A stretch of 64,000 nucleotides of DNA from an uncultured Polaromonas sp. (GCA_937863225.1 CALMEI010000039.1:62001-126000), one strand, 5' to 3'. Positions 35,190 to 43,820 are shown, counted from the stretch's first letter. Numbers and translations: made by a program. The notes: generated by a model from the sequence alone, not told the origin.

Positions 35190-35220
35190 GGTGTTATTCT
35201 GAGTAGAAGTGTTTTAGAAA

Positions 35221-35724
35221 TTAGTATCCGAATGCAGCTTCAAGCGGCCCTTTGAACAAGGGTACTTTGAACCAGATCTCAAACATGGCAAACAAAATGA
35301 TGCTGGTACCCAAGCCTGTCAAGATGGATTTGACCCAGCTGAATTTGCCTTGCCAACGCATGAAGATGGCAATAAAGATGGCAGACGATACGTACAAACC
35401 GACAAACTGCATCACCACCAAGTACACCAAGCAAGGCAAGAAAATTGCCAACACCAATTTGAGTTTTTCTTGTGAGACAAAGGAAGTTTTGCGGCGAACT
35501 CGAATGGCCGTGAGCAAATTTGCCAAAGTGGCAATGCACATCAACAGGCCAATGTAAAACGGGAAATAACCGCTTTGTGGGCCATCATCACCCCACTTTG
35601 CGCCTATGCGGTAGCTGTCCCACATCACCAAACCACCGATCAATAAAAAGAAAAGCGCGGTGGCTATTTCCAGTGATTTGGTCGATGCGGCACTCGGTTC
35701 GTCCTCATGTTTGTCCATGCTCAT
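35221..35724 (-). CDS. Tripartite tricarboxylate transporter small permease (TctB)
   Basis: A 167-residue TctB-family protein with four predicted helices: about residues 18-35 (ATALFFLLIGGLVMWDSYRI), 52-70, 92-130 and 137-158. It carries the family phrase GPQSGYFPFYIGLLM. It lies between tctA and the receptor gene, all on the same strand. The N-terminal 15 residues are polar and acidic. Confidence 0.9.
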   Translation of the reverse strand: MSMDKHEDEPSAASTKSLEIATALFFLLIGGLVMWDSYRIGAKWGDDGPQSGYFPFYIGLLMCIATLANLLTAIRVRRKTSFVSQEKLKLVLAIFLPCLVYLVVMQFVGLYVSSAIFIAIFMRWQGKFSWVKSILTGLGTSIILFAMFEIWFKVPLFKGPLEAAFGY

Positions 35725-35743
35725 GCTGCTAATCTCTCAACCA

Positions 35744-36748
35744 TTATTTGGCTACAAAGCCAGCTTCTTGCATCAGCAAACGATGGCGAATTTCTTCATT
35801 CGCTACCCATCGCACATATTCAACACCGGTCATAAAGCTTTGGTTGAATGCGCCTTCTTCCATGAATTTTTTCCACTCGGCGGTGGCACGTACTTTTTGC
35901 ATCAAGTCAACGTAAAAAGCTGTGTGCTCGGGTTTCACGCCAGGAGACATAAAGATGCCACGTAACATTAAATACTCCACATCCAAGCCGCCTTCTTTGC
36001 AGGTTGGTATATCACCCCATGCTTTGTCGGCAATTTTGTCTTTGTAGGGCATGCGTTTGCCATCAAACACACACAATGGGCGCAGCTTGCCGCCACGCCA
36101 TTGGGCTACCGCTTCAATCGGGTTGTTGACGGATGAGTCGATGTGCTTGCCCACCAATTGCACGGCCACTTCACCACCGCCTTTGTAGGGCACATAGATG
36201 AATTTGGCGCCAGTGGATTTTTCAATCAACGCAGTGATGATTTGGTCCTCTTGTTTAGAGCCTGTACCACCCATTTTCATTTTGCCGCCTGAAGCTTTCA
36301 CCGCAGCGAAATATTCTTGTGGTGTTTTGTACGGTGCATCGGCATTCACCCACAACACAAATTCATCCAAAGCCAACATCGCAACGGGTGTCATGTCTTT
36401 CCAACTGAAAGGCACACCTGTGGCGACTGGTGTGGTGAACATATTGGACAAGGTGATGATGATTTTGTGTGGGTCGCCTGCGCTGCTTTTCACATTCAAG
36501 AAACCTTCAGCGCCTGCGCCACCACCTTTGTTAACAACCACCATGGATGATTTCATCAGGTTGTTCTTGGTCACGATGCCTTGAATCAAACGCGCCATTT
36601 GGTCTGCACCACCGCCAGTGCCAGCTGGAACAATGAATTCCACCGTTTTAGTGGGTACCCATGCCGCAGCAATGGCTGGCAAAGTTTGGCAAGCCAATGT
36701 GGCCAGCAATGCGACAGGGAGCAGCTTCTTTAGTTTTGTGAGTGGCAC
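35744..36748 (-). CDS. Tripartite tricarboxylate transporter receptor (TctC/Bug family)
   Basis: The periplasmic receptor of the TTT system encoded downstream, and first gene of a six-gene operon. The GTG at 36748 follows AGGAG and opens a signal peptide (VPLTKLKKLLPVALLATL, cleavage near AIAAAW). The longer frame to 36814 adds a Leu/Ile-rich extension that is unlikely to be translated. Family features are VEFIVPAGTGGGADQMAR, VVVNKGGGAGAEGFLNVK and FIYVPYKGGGEVAVQLVG. Length 334 residues. Confidence 0.9.
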   Translation of the reverse strand: MPLTKLKKLLPVALLATLACQTLPAIAAAWVPTKTVEFIVPAGTGGGADQMARLIQGIVTKNNLMKSSMVVVNKGGGAGAEGFLNVKSSAGDPHKIIITLSNMFTTPVATGVPFSWKDMTPVAMLALDEFVLWVNADAPYKTPQEYFAAVKASGGKMKMGGTGSKQEDQIITALIEKSTGAKFIYVPYKGGGEVAVQLVGKHIDSSVNNPIEAVAQWRGGKLRPLCVFDGKRMPYKDKIADKAWGDIPTCKEGGLDVEYLMLRGIFMSPGVKPEHTAFYVDLMQKVRATAEWKKFMEEGAFNQSFMTGVEYVRWVANEEIRHRLLMQEAGFVAK

Positions 36749-36981
36749 GATTGAACTCCTAAGTAAAGTGATGGGTAGCAAGATAATAAGTAAGAAGAAA
36801 TACCGATAAAGCAAAAAAATACATCGGTTTGCTTATGGATGTGATTGTCGCAAATCGACTCTTATATAAGACTGGTGATTACCCTTGTATTTGGTGCAAT
36901 TTGCATCAAAGCTAATGCTTGAGTCATCAAAAATATTTATTATTCAAAGCATCAATGGGTTAATCTTTGAGGGAAATAACA

Positions 36982-37791
36982 ATGAAGCCACTGTCTGTAC
37001 TACTAAAGCTCACGCTCATCAGTGGGTTATTCACCTTGGCAATCAGCCATTCTGCTGCGCACGCACTAGCGCCTTCGGTCACTCAGCCGCAAGTCCAAAA
37101 TCCAGCGCGGGTTTTGTTTGTAGGCAACAGCTATTTTTATTACAACAACAGCCTGCACAACCATGTGCGGCGCATGGTGGGTGCCAGCAACGCAGAGCTG
37201 GACAAACGCATTCAATACAAATCGGCCACGATTGGCGGTGCGAGTTTGGACCATCACAACATCGACTGGTTAACGCAGACTGGTCGCATCGGTGTGAAAG
37301 AGCCATTTGAACTGGTGATTTTGGCCGGCAACAGCGGTGATGCGCTGAAAGATGCGAGCCGCGCCAAGTTTGCCCAAACGGTGGCCCAGCACAACCAAGT
37401 GATTACCAACCGTGGCGGCAAAACCGCCTTGTACATGACACCTGCTTATGTGCCACCGCATAAAGAGCTGAACCCAAACAACGTGCGCAAAATTGAAAAC
37501 ATGTATGTGCAAGTTGCCAACGACATTCAAGCCATTGTCATACCCGTCGGCTTGGCCTTTGAGGAAGCTTATCGCCGTTACCCCGAATTGAAACTGCACG
37601 ACAAAGAAGACGGCAGCCACCCCAGCCCATTGGGTACTTATCTGGCGGCCTGCACGGTGGTAGCCAGCTTGTACAGTACCAGCCCAGTAGGCAACCCCTA
37701 CACCATGTATGGCGCCATTCCAACCGAAACCGCTACCCAATTGCAGCAAGTGGCGCAAGACGTTGTTCGTCAATTTTTTGGGCGCAAATGA
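36982..37791 (+). CDS. Exported SGNH/GDSL-type hydrolase-like protein
   Basis: A 269-residue protein with a signal peptide ending near AAHALAPS. The SGNH signs are RVLFVGNSYFYYNN near residue 50 (block I with the nucleophile Ser in GNS), ELVILAGNSGDALKD near 115 (block III-like) and DGSHPSPLGTYLAACTVV near 212 (block V Asp-x-x-His). Exported SGNH proteins often act on polysaccharide or lipid esters; the substrate here is unknown. ATG 36982 follows GAGGGAAA. Confidence 0.75.
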   Translation: MKPLSVLLKLTLISGLFTLAISHSAAHALAPSVTQPQVQNPARVLFVGNSYFYYNNSLHNHVRRMVGASNAELDKRIQYKSATIGGASLDHHNIDWLTQTGRIGVKEPFELVILAGNSGDALKDASRAKFAQTVAQHNQVITNRGGKTALYMTPAYVPPHKELNPNNVRKIENMYVQVANDIQAIVIPVGLAFEEAYRRYPELKLHDKEDGSHPSPLGTYLAACTVVASLYSTSPVGNPYTMYGAIPTETATQLQQVAQDVVRQFFGRK

Positions 37792-37825
37792 TGTAAGAAG
37801 CATGCCGGTTTAAAGACTAAGCGGG

Positions 37826-38758
37826 ATGCGTCAATTTCTATTGTTTTCATTACTCACCATTGGTGCGCTACCAAGCGGCATGGCAATGGGGTTGGTGCTT
37901 GAGCGCGCGTCAGCACACTGTGGTGTGAAACCAGTGGCACAAATTCAGACCATACCGGTGCAAGCCGCGCACCGTCTACCCGGCAGCCAAGTGGCACGTG
38001 GTAACAAAGACATCGCATGGGCGTGGCTTGGAACACCCACCTTGCGATACCCACACAAAGCGTTGGGAGCGCCCAGTCACGCGGCCACTTTGCATGTGTT
38101 GTTGCATGCGTCTTCATATCAAGCCAATTTGCCAGCATCCGAAGTCGTTTTTGAATTGCCCTTGCACCGCGTCTTTGAAGACCGCGTGCCGCGCTTGGTG
38201 GACATTGACAAAGACGGGCGCGATGAAATTGTTTTGATTGAATCGGATGCTTTCAAAGGTTCAGCCACCGTGGTTTTTGGTGTGGTGCTCGAAAACAAAA
38301 AACAAGTCTTGCATGAACTGGCACGCAGCCCATTCACAGGCTCTACTTTCCGCTGGTTGAATCCCATTGGCACTGCTGACTTTGATGGCGATGGCAAAAC
38401 CGACATTGCCAGCGTTGTCACGCCGCACATTGGCGGCATGCTCACGCTGTACCACTACGCGCCACCGCAATTGATTGCCTTTGCGCAGGCAATGGATACA
38501 TCGAATCACCGCATGGGTGATGTGGACCAAAGCCTGTCTGTCATTGTCGAACAAACTGGCGTGCGACCCACCATCATCGTCCCCAACATGCAACTCAAAG
38601 CCCTGCACGCCCTGCGTTGGGAGGCTCCAGGGCAGTGGAAAGAACTCTCCGACGTCATGCCGCTACAAGCCCCAGTGCAAACCATCACCCCCATGCCCAA
38701 AGGTGGCTGCATCCAACTCACCAACGCCACTTGGTGGCGGGTGACTTTGCATGAGTGA
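37826..38758 (+). CDS. Exported FG-GAP/VCBS-like protein
   Basis: A 310-residue secreted protein of unknown function. The N-terminus is a signal peptide (FLLFSLLTIGALPSGMAMG). Two calcium-binding-type loops typical of FG-GAP repeats are visible: DIDKDGRDE near residue 129 and DFDGDGKTD near 190, each preceded by a short beta strand. It follows the SGNH gene by 34 bases on the same strand, so the two are probably cotranscribed. Confidence 0.7.
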   Translation: MRQFLLFSLLTIGALPSGMAMGLVLERASAHCGVKPVAQIQTIPVQAAHRLPGSQVARGNKDIAWAWLGTPTLRYPHKALGAPSHAATLHVLLHASSYQANLPASEVVFELPLHRVFEDRVPRLVDIDKDGRDEIVLIESDAFKGSATVVFGVVLENKKQVLHELARSPFTGSTFRWLNPIGTADFDGDGKTDIASVVTPHIGGMLTLYHYAPPQLIAFAQAMDTSNHRMGDVDQSLSVIVEQTGVRPTIIVPNMQLKALHALRWEAPGQWKELSDVMPLQAPVQTITPMPKGGCIQLTNATWWRVTLHE

Positions 38759-38763
38759 ACAAT

Positions 38764-38822
38764 TAGCTATCAATAAAATAGCGCTTTAGGCAATCAATAT
38801 GCTGGCTAGAGGCCAATTTAAT
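38764..38822 (+). repeat. Interspersed repeat copy (diverged) between convergent genes
   Basis: Forward copy: TAGCTATCAATAAAATAGCG, then CTTTAGGCAATCAATATGCT and GGCTAGAGGCCAATTTA. It lies between the FG-GAP gene and the Rieske oxygenase gene. Confidence 0.85.
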
Positions 38823-38839
38823 GCTTAACTTTACGGTAG

Positions 38840-39907
38840 CTAGGCTGTTACCTTGTTTTGTTCAGCCACTTCTTGTGACAGAAGTCGCTCTATCACTTTG
38901 CGGGAGTGTGCGCCGCCGGCGTCGATGTTGAGTGTCATTAATCGGCGGGTGGGGTGGGTGGACAGGTTTTTTTGTTGCATCTCTAGCATTTGCAAATCTT
39001 CGCTGAATATTTTGTTTTGACCGGCGCGAATGGTGTCGGTCAGGGCACTGTCGCTGGGGTTGAACTTGCGTGCCATGCCCCAAAAATAATGCATGGATGT
39101 GTCGGTTTCGGGGGTGATGAAATCGACCACCACGCTGTACACCTTGTGCTCAGCGGGCGCGTCATAACCTCCATGCCCCGCATGCGCCACACCGACTTCG
39201 ATGTGCACATTGCTCGGTGGTGTGAAGCGGCAAATTTGCCAGCGGTCCACCAACACATCGTCAGCCAAATGGTTGCCGCGCAAGGCCAGCTTCCAAAACG
39301 GTGGTGGCTCGATGTTGTGCATGAAGCGGCTGGTCACCACTTCATTGCCATTGAGTTCGGTTTGGCACGGCACTTCGTCGATTTCTTTTTGGCCAATGCT
39401 GTTGGCGTGCACGTAGGTTTCGTGCGTCAGGTCCATCAGGTTGTCGATCATCAAACGGTAATCGCAGTTGATGGTGAAGTGCCCGCCGCCAAATGCCCAT
39501 TCGGGGTTGTTGTGCCAATCCAAATGCGGAATGCTGTCTGGTGTGGCCATTGTGGCGTCACCGGGCCAAACCCAAATAAAGCCGTAGCGTTCAACGACAG
39601 GGAAGGCACGTATGCTGCGAAAGTTACCCACGTTTTGCCCTGGCATGGACACCGCTTTGCCATCGCAACCCATTTGCAAACCGTGGTAACCGCATTGCAG
39701 TTTGCCATTGCAAACTTTGCCCAGCGACAAGGGCGCACCGCGGTGTGGGCAAAAGTCTTCCAGTGCGGCAACCACACCACCATCACCTCTGTAAAACACC
39801 ATGCGTTCATTGCAAATGGTGCGTGCCAAGGGTTTGGCACCATCGGTAAATTGGGCATCAATTTGTTCGGGTGTTGCCGCCACATACCAGGTGTTTTTGA
39901 GAAACAT
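38840..39907 (-). CDS. Rieske non-haem iron oxygenase (vanillate O-demethylase VanA-like)
   Basis: The terminal oxygenase of a two-component aromatic oxygenase/demethylase. The 355-residue product has the Rieske motif CPHRGAPLSLG...CGYHGLQ near residues 53-80 and the mononuclear iron site DNLMDLTHETYVH near 155-168 (two His, upstream Asp). The start MFLKNTWYVAATPEQI matches VanA-type enzymes and follows GGAG by six bases; the upstream ATG at 39919 lacks spacing. No ferredoxin reductase (VanB) is adjacent, so the electron donor must be encoded elsewhere. The aromatic substrate is unproven. Confidence 0.87.
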   Translation of the reverse strand: MFLKNTWYVAATPEQIDAQFTDGAKPLARTICNERMVFYRGDGGVVAALEDFCPHRGAPLSLGKVCNGKLQCGYHGLQMGCDGKAVSMPGQNVGNFRSIRAFPVVERYGFIWVWPGDATMATPDSIPHLDWHNNPEWAFGGGHFTINCDYRLMIDNLMDLTHETYVHANSIGQKEIDEVPCQTELNGNEVVTSRFMHNIEPPPFWKLALRGNHLADDVLVDRWQICRFTPPSNVHIEVGVAHAGHGGYDAPAEHKVYSVVVDFITPETDTSMHYFWGMARKFNPSDSALTDTIRAGQNKIFSEDLQMLEMQQKNLSTHPTRRLMTLNIDAGGAHSRKVIERLLSQEVAEQNKVTA

Positions 39908-39941
39908 AGCAGACTCCATTCCTTCTTGGTTGAGACAAGGT

Positions 39942-40010
39942 TTACTATAAATTTAATAGCAATCTAGGCAATAAATACGCCGGCTATAGGTCAATTTTTC
40001 ATATAAAAAG
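39942..40010 (+). repeat. Interspersed repeat copy upstream of the oxygenase gene
   Basis: Forward copy: ACTATAAATTTAATAGCAAT, then CTAGGCAATAAATACGCCGG and CTATAGGTCAATTTTTC. It fills the gap between pdxH and the oxygenase start, both leftward. Confidence 0.9.
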
Positions 40011-40016
40011 ACTTTA

Positions 40017-40676
40017 TTATGGTGCCAATCGCTCTCTTAACCATGTGCCATCTGACATCTGTGAATAACGCAAGCGGTCATGCAAGCGACTAGGGCGGCC
40101 TTGCCAAAATTGCCACGCATCGGGTTTGAGTCGGTAACCGCCCCAATGATCGGGTCTAGGCGGTCCGCCGCTGACCAAGGTGGGCAAAAATTGCGTGCCA
40201 TACATGGCCGCATTGGCCAGCAGCACCGCGCGGCTGCTGATGACCTCTGACTGCGGCGATGCCCACGCGCCCAAGCGTGAATCCAGCGGTCGGCTGCGGT
40301 AGTATTCATCACTTTCTTCGTCGCTGACTTTTTCAACCATGCCTTCAATCCGCACCACGCGCTCCAGCTCAACCCAATGGAACTGCAAAGCCGCATAGGG
40401 ATTGCCGGCCAGCTCTTGACCTTTGTGGCTGTTGTAGTTGGTGTACCACACGATGCCATTGGCATCAAACCCTTTGATCAACACCACACGCGTGCTCGGT
40501 CGCAACTGGCTGGACACAGTGGCCAGCGTCATTGCGTTGGGTTCGGGCACTTTCGCGTCGATGGCTTGTTGCAACCAGAGGCTGAACTGTTGCATAGGGT
40601 CCGCGTGTGAGTCCGATTCACTCAGTTCAGCGCGTTCGTAGTTTTTGCGAAGTTTGGCTAGTTCATCCATGCTCAA
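40017..40676 (-). CDS. pdxH: Pyridoxamine 5'-phosphate oxidase
   Basis: PdxH oxidises pyridoxine or pyridoxamine phosphate to pyridoxal phosphate with FMN. The 219-residue product shows [20 protein letters not shown] near residue 58 (FMN contacts), [53 protein letters not shown] near 125 and the C-terminal signature of the form WEFWQGxxxRLHDR seen as [17 protein letters not shown], ending in RLAP. Confidence 0.96.
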   Translation of the reverse strand: MSMDELAKLRKNYERAELSESDSHADPMQQFSLWLQQAIDAKVPEPNAMTLATVSSQLRPSTRVVLIKGFDANGIVWYTNYNSHKGQELAGNPYAALQFHWVELERVVRIEGMVEKVSDEESDEYYRSRPLDSRLGAWASPQSEVISSRAVLLANAAMYGTQFLPTLVSGGPPRPDHWGGYRLKPDAWQFWQGRPSRLHDRLRYSQMSDGTWLRERLAP

Positions 40677-40754
40677 AGTATAGAAGCGTTTACAATCGGT
40701 GCAGGTGTTTCTGCTCTGTTTGAGAGCGTATTTTTATCAATATTGGAGTTTTGC

Positions 40755-41381
40755 ATGATTTCTGACGAAGACGAAGGCCGCGGCTGGATTTTGGGTGTGG
40801 TGTTTGGGGTGGTGGCTTTGGCGATTGCATTGGCAATTGGCGTGAGCTTGCATTACAAAAATGTCAAAAATGCAGGTGCTGCTGCCTCTGCCAACGCAAC
40901 TGCAAACAGCACAGCGGGTACCGCTGCCGGTGCGGCAGGCGCGGCAATGGCAGGGGCTGCTGGTGCTACCGGTACTGGGGATGCCGCAGCAGGGGCCGCA
41001 GCTGGTGCAACCGCAACCGGTGCTGCTGCAGCCGATGCTGCTGCAGCCGATGCTGCCAGTGTGAAAGTTGAAAACGGCGTGGTGAAATTCTATTTTGCGT
41101 CTGGCAAAGCTGAAGTCGCCGCCGGTAGCAAAGAAGCGCTGGCCGAAGTGGTCAAAGCCGTGGGTGCAGGCAAATCGGTTGTGGTCAGTGGCTACAACGA
41201 CGCAACTGGCGATGCCGCCAAAAATGCAGAGTTGTCCAAGCAACGCGCATTTGCCGTGCGTGATGCGCTCAAAGGTTTGGGCGTTGCGGAAGGCAAAATC
41301 GAACTGAAAAAGCCCGAAAACACCACCGCTGCCACAGGCAGCAGCGCCGAAGCCCGACGCGTGGAAGTGACGATTAAGTAA
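40755..41381 (+). CDS. OmpA-family protein with N-terminal anchor and Ala-rich linker
   Basis: A 208-residue envelope protein. One transmembrane helix (GWILGVVFGVVALAIALAIG, about residues 10-29) anchors it. A low-complexity Ala/Gly/Thr linker (about 37-100) has short tandem units such as AADAAAADAA. The C-terminal OmpA-like domain (about 104-208) starts VVKFYFASGKAEV and includes VSGYNDATGDAAKNAELSKQ and RAFAVRDALKGLGV, where family members bind peptidoglycan. ATG 40755 follows TTGGAG. The linker would span the periplasm from the inner membrane to the wall. Confidence 0.85.
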   Translation: MISDEDEGRGWILGVVFGVVALAIALAIGVSLHYKNVKNAGAAASANATANSTAGTAAGAAGAAMAGAAGATGTGDAAAGAAAGATATGAAAADAAAADAASVKVENGVVKFYFASGKAEVAAGSKEALAEVVKAVGAGKSVVVSGYNDATGDAAKNAELSKQRAFAVRDALKGLGVAEGKIELKKPENTTAATGSSAEARRVEVTIK

Positions 41382-41473
41382 GTTTGACTGGGCTGCTCTA
41401 GGCTAGGGCTTTATGTAAGCGATATTTTTTGCTAGCATTTGCTTGTTATCCATCTAAAGGTTTGAGGGAAATT

Positions 41474-42430
41474 ATGCAAATGACATCTCAACTACGCCAA
41501 GCCCTGTTATGCCTTGCAATGGCAGTGTTGACTGCTTGTAGCAGCAGTTCAGACAGCACAACCGTTGCCGCAGACTTTAGCGCCATGGGCGTTAAAGGCA
41601 CGGTTAGTGGACAAAACGTCACCATTGATCTAAGCGGCCTTGGTAACTGCACCACAACCCTTGAAAACATGGTGATGGAAGTGCAGGCCAGCGGCTACAG
41701 CGTCAGCCCCGATCCGCGTGTGGCACGCAACTACAGCGCACCTGTGGATTACACCATCACCGCGCCTGACGGCAGCCAAGCAACATACAAAGTTACCGTC
41801 AAAGGTGCTGCTTGTAACAACACCGCACCAATTTCAACCCCAACCACCAAAACCTGCCCTACCCACAGCTATGGCACGACAGGATACGAATTGGTGTTCA
41901 AAGCGTGTGACACAAGCACAGGCAACAATACCTTTTACGACAAAACAGAATGTGTGCGCGACAACACCACAGGGTTAATCTGGCAAGGTCAAACCGCTGC
42001 AAGCACGGGTTTAAGAGCCAACGACCAATACAAATCCAATTTCGACAGCACCGCAGAGTTGCAAAAATACAGCGGTACGGTATCAATTTACATAGCGCCC
42101 AACCAAACCGACGTAGATGCAAGCACCAACAGCATTGGCTATAAAAACGCTGTCAATGACACCAACTTGTGCGGCTATAGCAACTGGCGCTTGCCCACCA
42201 AAGACGAGCTATTAGGCATTGTAGACAGCAGTGCAACAGCAGCCCCTTACATCAACACCACATGGTTCCCTAACACACCGCAATACGGCTGGTACTGGAC
42301 GTCTTCGCCCTACGCGGGCCACGCTTCCCTCGCTTGGGGCGTCGATTTCTTCAAAGGCAATGCCGACTACGGCTACCGTGGCGACCGCGACGGCTACTAC
42401 GACGGCGTCCTTGTCCGTTTGGTGCGGTAG
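41474..42430 (+). CDS. DUF1566 (Lcl-type) lipoprotein with hypervariable-looking C-terminus
   Basis: A 318-residue predicted lipoprotein: signal with lipobox LTAC at about 20-23, an Ig-like/cadherin-like segment (about 35-115, ending TYKVTVKG), then a DUF1566 C-type-lectin-like domain (about 150-318) with TECVRDNTTGLIWQGQ, CGYSNWRLPTKDELLGIVDS and WYWTSSPYAG, ending VRLVR. ATG 41474 follows GAGGGAA. The last ~45 codons are unusual: about three quarters end in C (TAC, GAC, GGC and similar) and adenine is scarce except in the middle position. This is as expected for a variable region of a diversity-generating retroelement. Two paralogues lie at 60160-61599. Confidence 0.82.
   Translation: MQMTSQLRQALLCLAMAVLTACSSSSDSTTVAADFSAMGVKGTVSGQNVTIDLSGLGNCTTTLENMVMEVQASGYSVSPDPRVARNYSAPVDYTITAPDGSQATYKVTVKGAACNNTAPISTPTTKTCPTHSYGTTGYELVFKACDTSTGNNTFYDKTECVRDNTTGLIWQGQTAASTGLRANDQYKSNFDSTAELQKYSGTVSIYIAPNQTDVDASTNSIGYKNAVNDTNLCGYSNWRLPTKDELLGIVDSSATAAPYINTTWFPNTPQYGWYWTSSPYAGHASLAWGVDFFKGNADYGYRGDRDGYYDGVLVRLVR
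42302..42427 (+). other. Candidate diversity-generating retroelement variable region (VR)
   Basis: The 3' end of the DUF1566 gene has a run of NNC codons (about 27 of 36 from 42308) over Tyr, Asp, Gly, His, Arg, Ser and Val, ending in the fixed VRLVR tail. Adenine-directed mutagenesis of AAC codons would give this pattern. No template repeat or reverse transcriptase was found in the window. Confidence 0.45.
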
Positions 42431-42485
42431 TTGGGTTTTAAATGAAGCCCAAGGGTATTTCATTGACGATGTTTATTTGACATAC

Positions 42486-42516
42486 AAAAAAGCGCAGTCA
42501 GTCTGCGCTTTTTTTT
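42486..42516. terminator. Bidirectional terminator between DUF1566 gene and HEH-motif gene
   Basis: AAAAAAGCGCAG and CTGCGCTTTTTT pair around the loop TCAGT, with T tracts on both strands. The stop codon of the leftward gene (42498-42500) lies in the loop. Confidence 0.93.
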
Positions 42517-42893
42517 CGTGCCTCAACTTCAAACACGTTGTCCCAATAAAAATGTTTGCCACGTAAGAGTGCAAGCAAACTTGCCAACACATACAGCAAG
42601 GGAAACAACACCCCCCAGCGTTCGTATTGCCGCACATGCACATGTTCATGGCTGCGATACGTTTTGAGCACACCGTGCTTGCGGCCCAAAATCACGTGTC
42701 CTAAAGTGATGGCTTCGTAGCGGGTAGTGAGCTTATTCAGCCAATGCGTGCGCGTATGTCCCGCCACTTCCAGCACGCCATAGCGCCACTTCATCTTTGC
42801 GCCAAAGGCGTAGGCCAGCAAGGCGAAGAACATCCCAAACACAGTGACAGGGGATACCCACAGGTAGGCGAAAAGAGTGCGTTGGGGTTTCAT
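42498..42893 (-). CDS. Small membrane protein with HEHVH motif
   Basis: A 131-residue protein of a conserved family of unknown function. It has an N-terminal hydrophobic helix (SPVTVFGMFFALLAYAFG), the line EAITLGHVILGRKHG, then TYRSHEHVHVRQYERWG (about 84-100) with a His-rich, possibly metal-binding motif, and a second helix (VLFPLLYVLASLLALL). HEHVH resembles a zinc-protease HExxH but with altered spacing; activity is not implied. ATG 42893 is used because the longer frame to 42986 runs through the tRNA-Gly gene. The last residues, RKKSAD, are encoded by one arm of the terminator hairpin. Confidence 0.75.
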   Translation of the reverse strand: MKPQRTLFAYLWVSPVTVFGMFFALLAYAFGAKMKWRYGVLEVAGHTRTHWLNKLTTRYEAITLGHVILGRKHGVLKTYRSHEHVHVRQYERWGVLFPLLYVLASLLALLRGKHFYWDNVFEVEARKKSAD

Positions 42894-42916
42894 GCGAATG
42901 GATGGCAGACCAAGGC

Positions 42917-42990
42917 TGGAGCGGGTGAAGGGAATCGAACCCTCGTTATTTGCTTGGGAAGCAAAAGTCCTACCACTGAACGACACCCGC
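42917..42990 (-). tRNA. tRNA-Gly (anticodon CCC)
   Basis: Reading the minus strand: acceptor GCGGGTG pairs with CACCCGC. The D arm has TTCAGTGGTAGGAC, the anticodon arm is TTTGC-TTCCCAA-GCAAA with anticodon CCC, and the T arm is CGAGGGTTCGATTCCCTTC. The discriminator T and an encoded CCA end at 42917. About 74 bases; all stems pair. Confidence 0.95.
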
Positions 42991-43097
42991 TTGGGTCATT
43001 TCGATTTTAATTCGATTTAAATTCAATTTTTGTTCACAACCCCGATCACAACGTTCGCGTTTATCATTGCAACATCAACCCCATTCAGGAGAATTGC

Positions 43098-43817
43098 ATG
43101 AACCACACCCCCCGTATTTTGACCGCACTGTTGGTGGCAGCTGGTATTGCATTGGCTGGTTTTGCGGTGAGCAGCGGCTTGGAGCGCTTTCGCATGGCGG
43201 ACCGGTCGGTGACGGTCAAAGGCTTGGCAGAAAAAGATGTGGAATCAGATTATGTGGTTTGGACTTTGGCCTTTCGGCGTGCGGGCAATGAATTTGGTGC
43301 CGTACAACAGGCACTGAGTACTGACCGCGACAAGGTGATTGCGTTTTTAAAAGCGCGTGGTTTTACCGAGGCAGAAATTGAACCACGCCCTTTGAGCGTG
43401 CAAGACCTGATGGCGCGCGATTACGCACAGGGCAATGTGCCCTTGCGTTTCAATGGCACAAGTCAAGTGCTGGTGAAATCGAAACGGGTGAAAGAGGTAG
43501 AAAAAGCCGCCTTGGCGGTGGACCCACTGATTCAAGCGGGTATTCAATTGGGTGGTGAAGGTGGTTTTGGTGGACCGCGCTACCAATTGCGCGGATTCAA
43601 CGACATCAAAGCACCGCTGCTGGCTGAAGCCACCCGCAACGCGAAAGACCAAGCTGTTAAATTTGCCGCCGAAGCCGGTGCCACCTTGGGTGCTTTGAAA
43701 AACGCCAACCAAGGTGCGATACGCATCAGTGGCGATGATGGCAGCGATGCCGACGACACCAGCTCTCGCGTCAAACGCCTGCGCGTGGTGAGCACATTTG
43801 AGTATGAGTTGAAATAA
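43098..43817 (+). CDS. SIMPL domain protein (DUF541)
   Basis: A 239-residue exported or membrane-anchored protein of the SIMPL/DUF541 family (relatives include BP26/OMP28 and YggE), linked to envelope and oxidative stress. The N-terminal helix ILTALLVAAGIALAGFAVSS anchors it. SVTVKGLAEKDVESDYVVWT begins the domain, and FTEAEIEPRPLSVQDL and ATRNAKDQAVKFAAEAGATL are typical. It converges with gabD. Confidence 0.85.
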   Translation: MNHTPRILTALLVAAGIALAGFAVSSGLERFRMADRSVTVKGLAEKDVESDYVVWTLAFRRAGNEFGAVQQALSTDRDKVIAFLKARGFTEAEIEPRPLSVQDLMARDYAQGNVPLRFNGTSQVLVKSKRVKEVEKAALAVDPLIQAGIQLGGEGGFGGPRYQLRGFNDIKAPLLAEATRNAKDQAVKFAAEAGATLGALKNANQGAIRISGDDGSDADDTSSRVKRLRVVSTFEYELK

Positions 43818-43820
43818 AGT

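Noticed and set aside
42894-42986. N-terminal extension of the HEH-motif gene to 42986
   Set aside because: The extension is the translation of the tRNA-Gly gene. The ATG at 42893 is the credible start.
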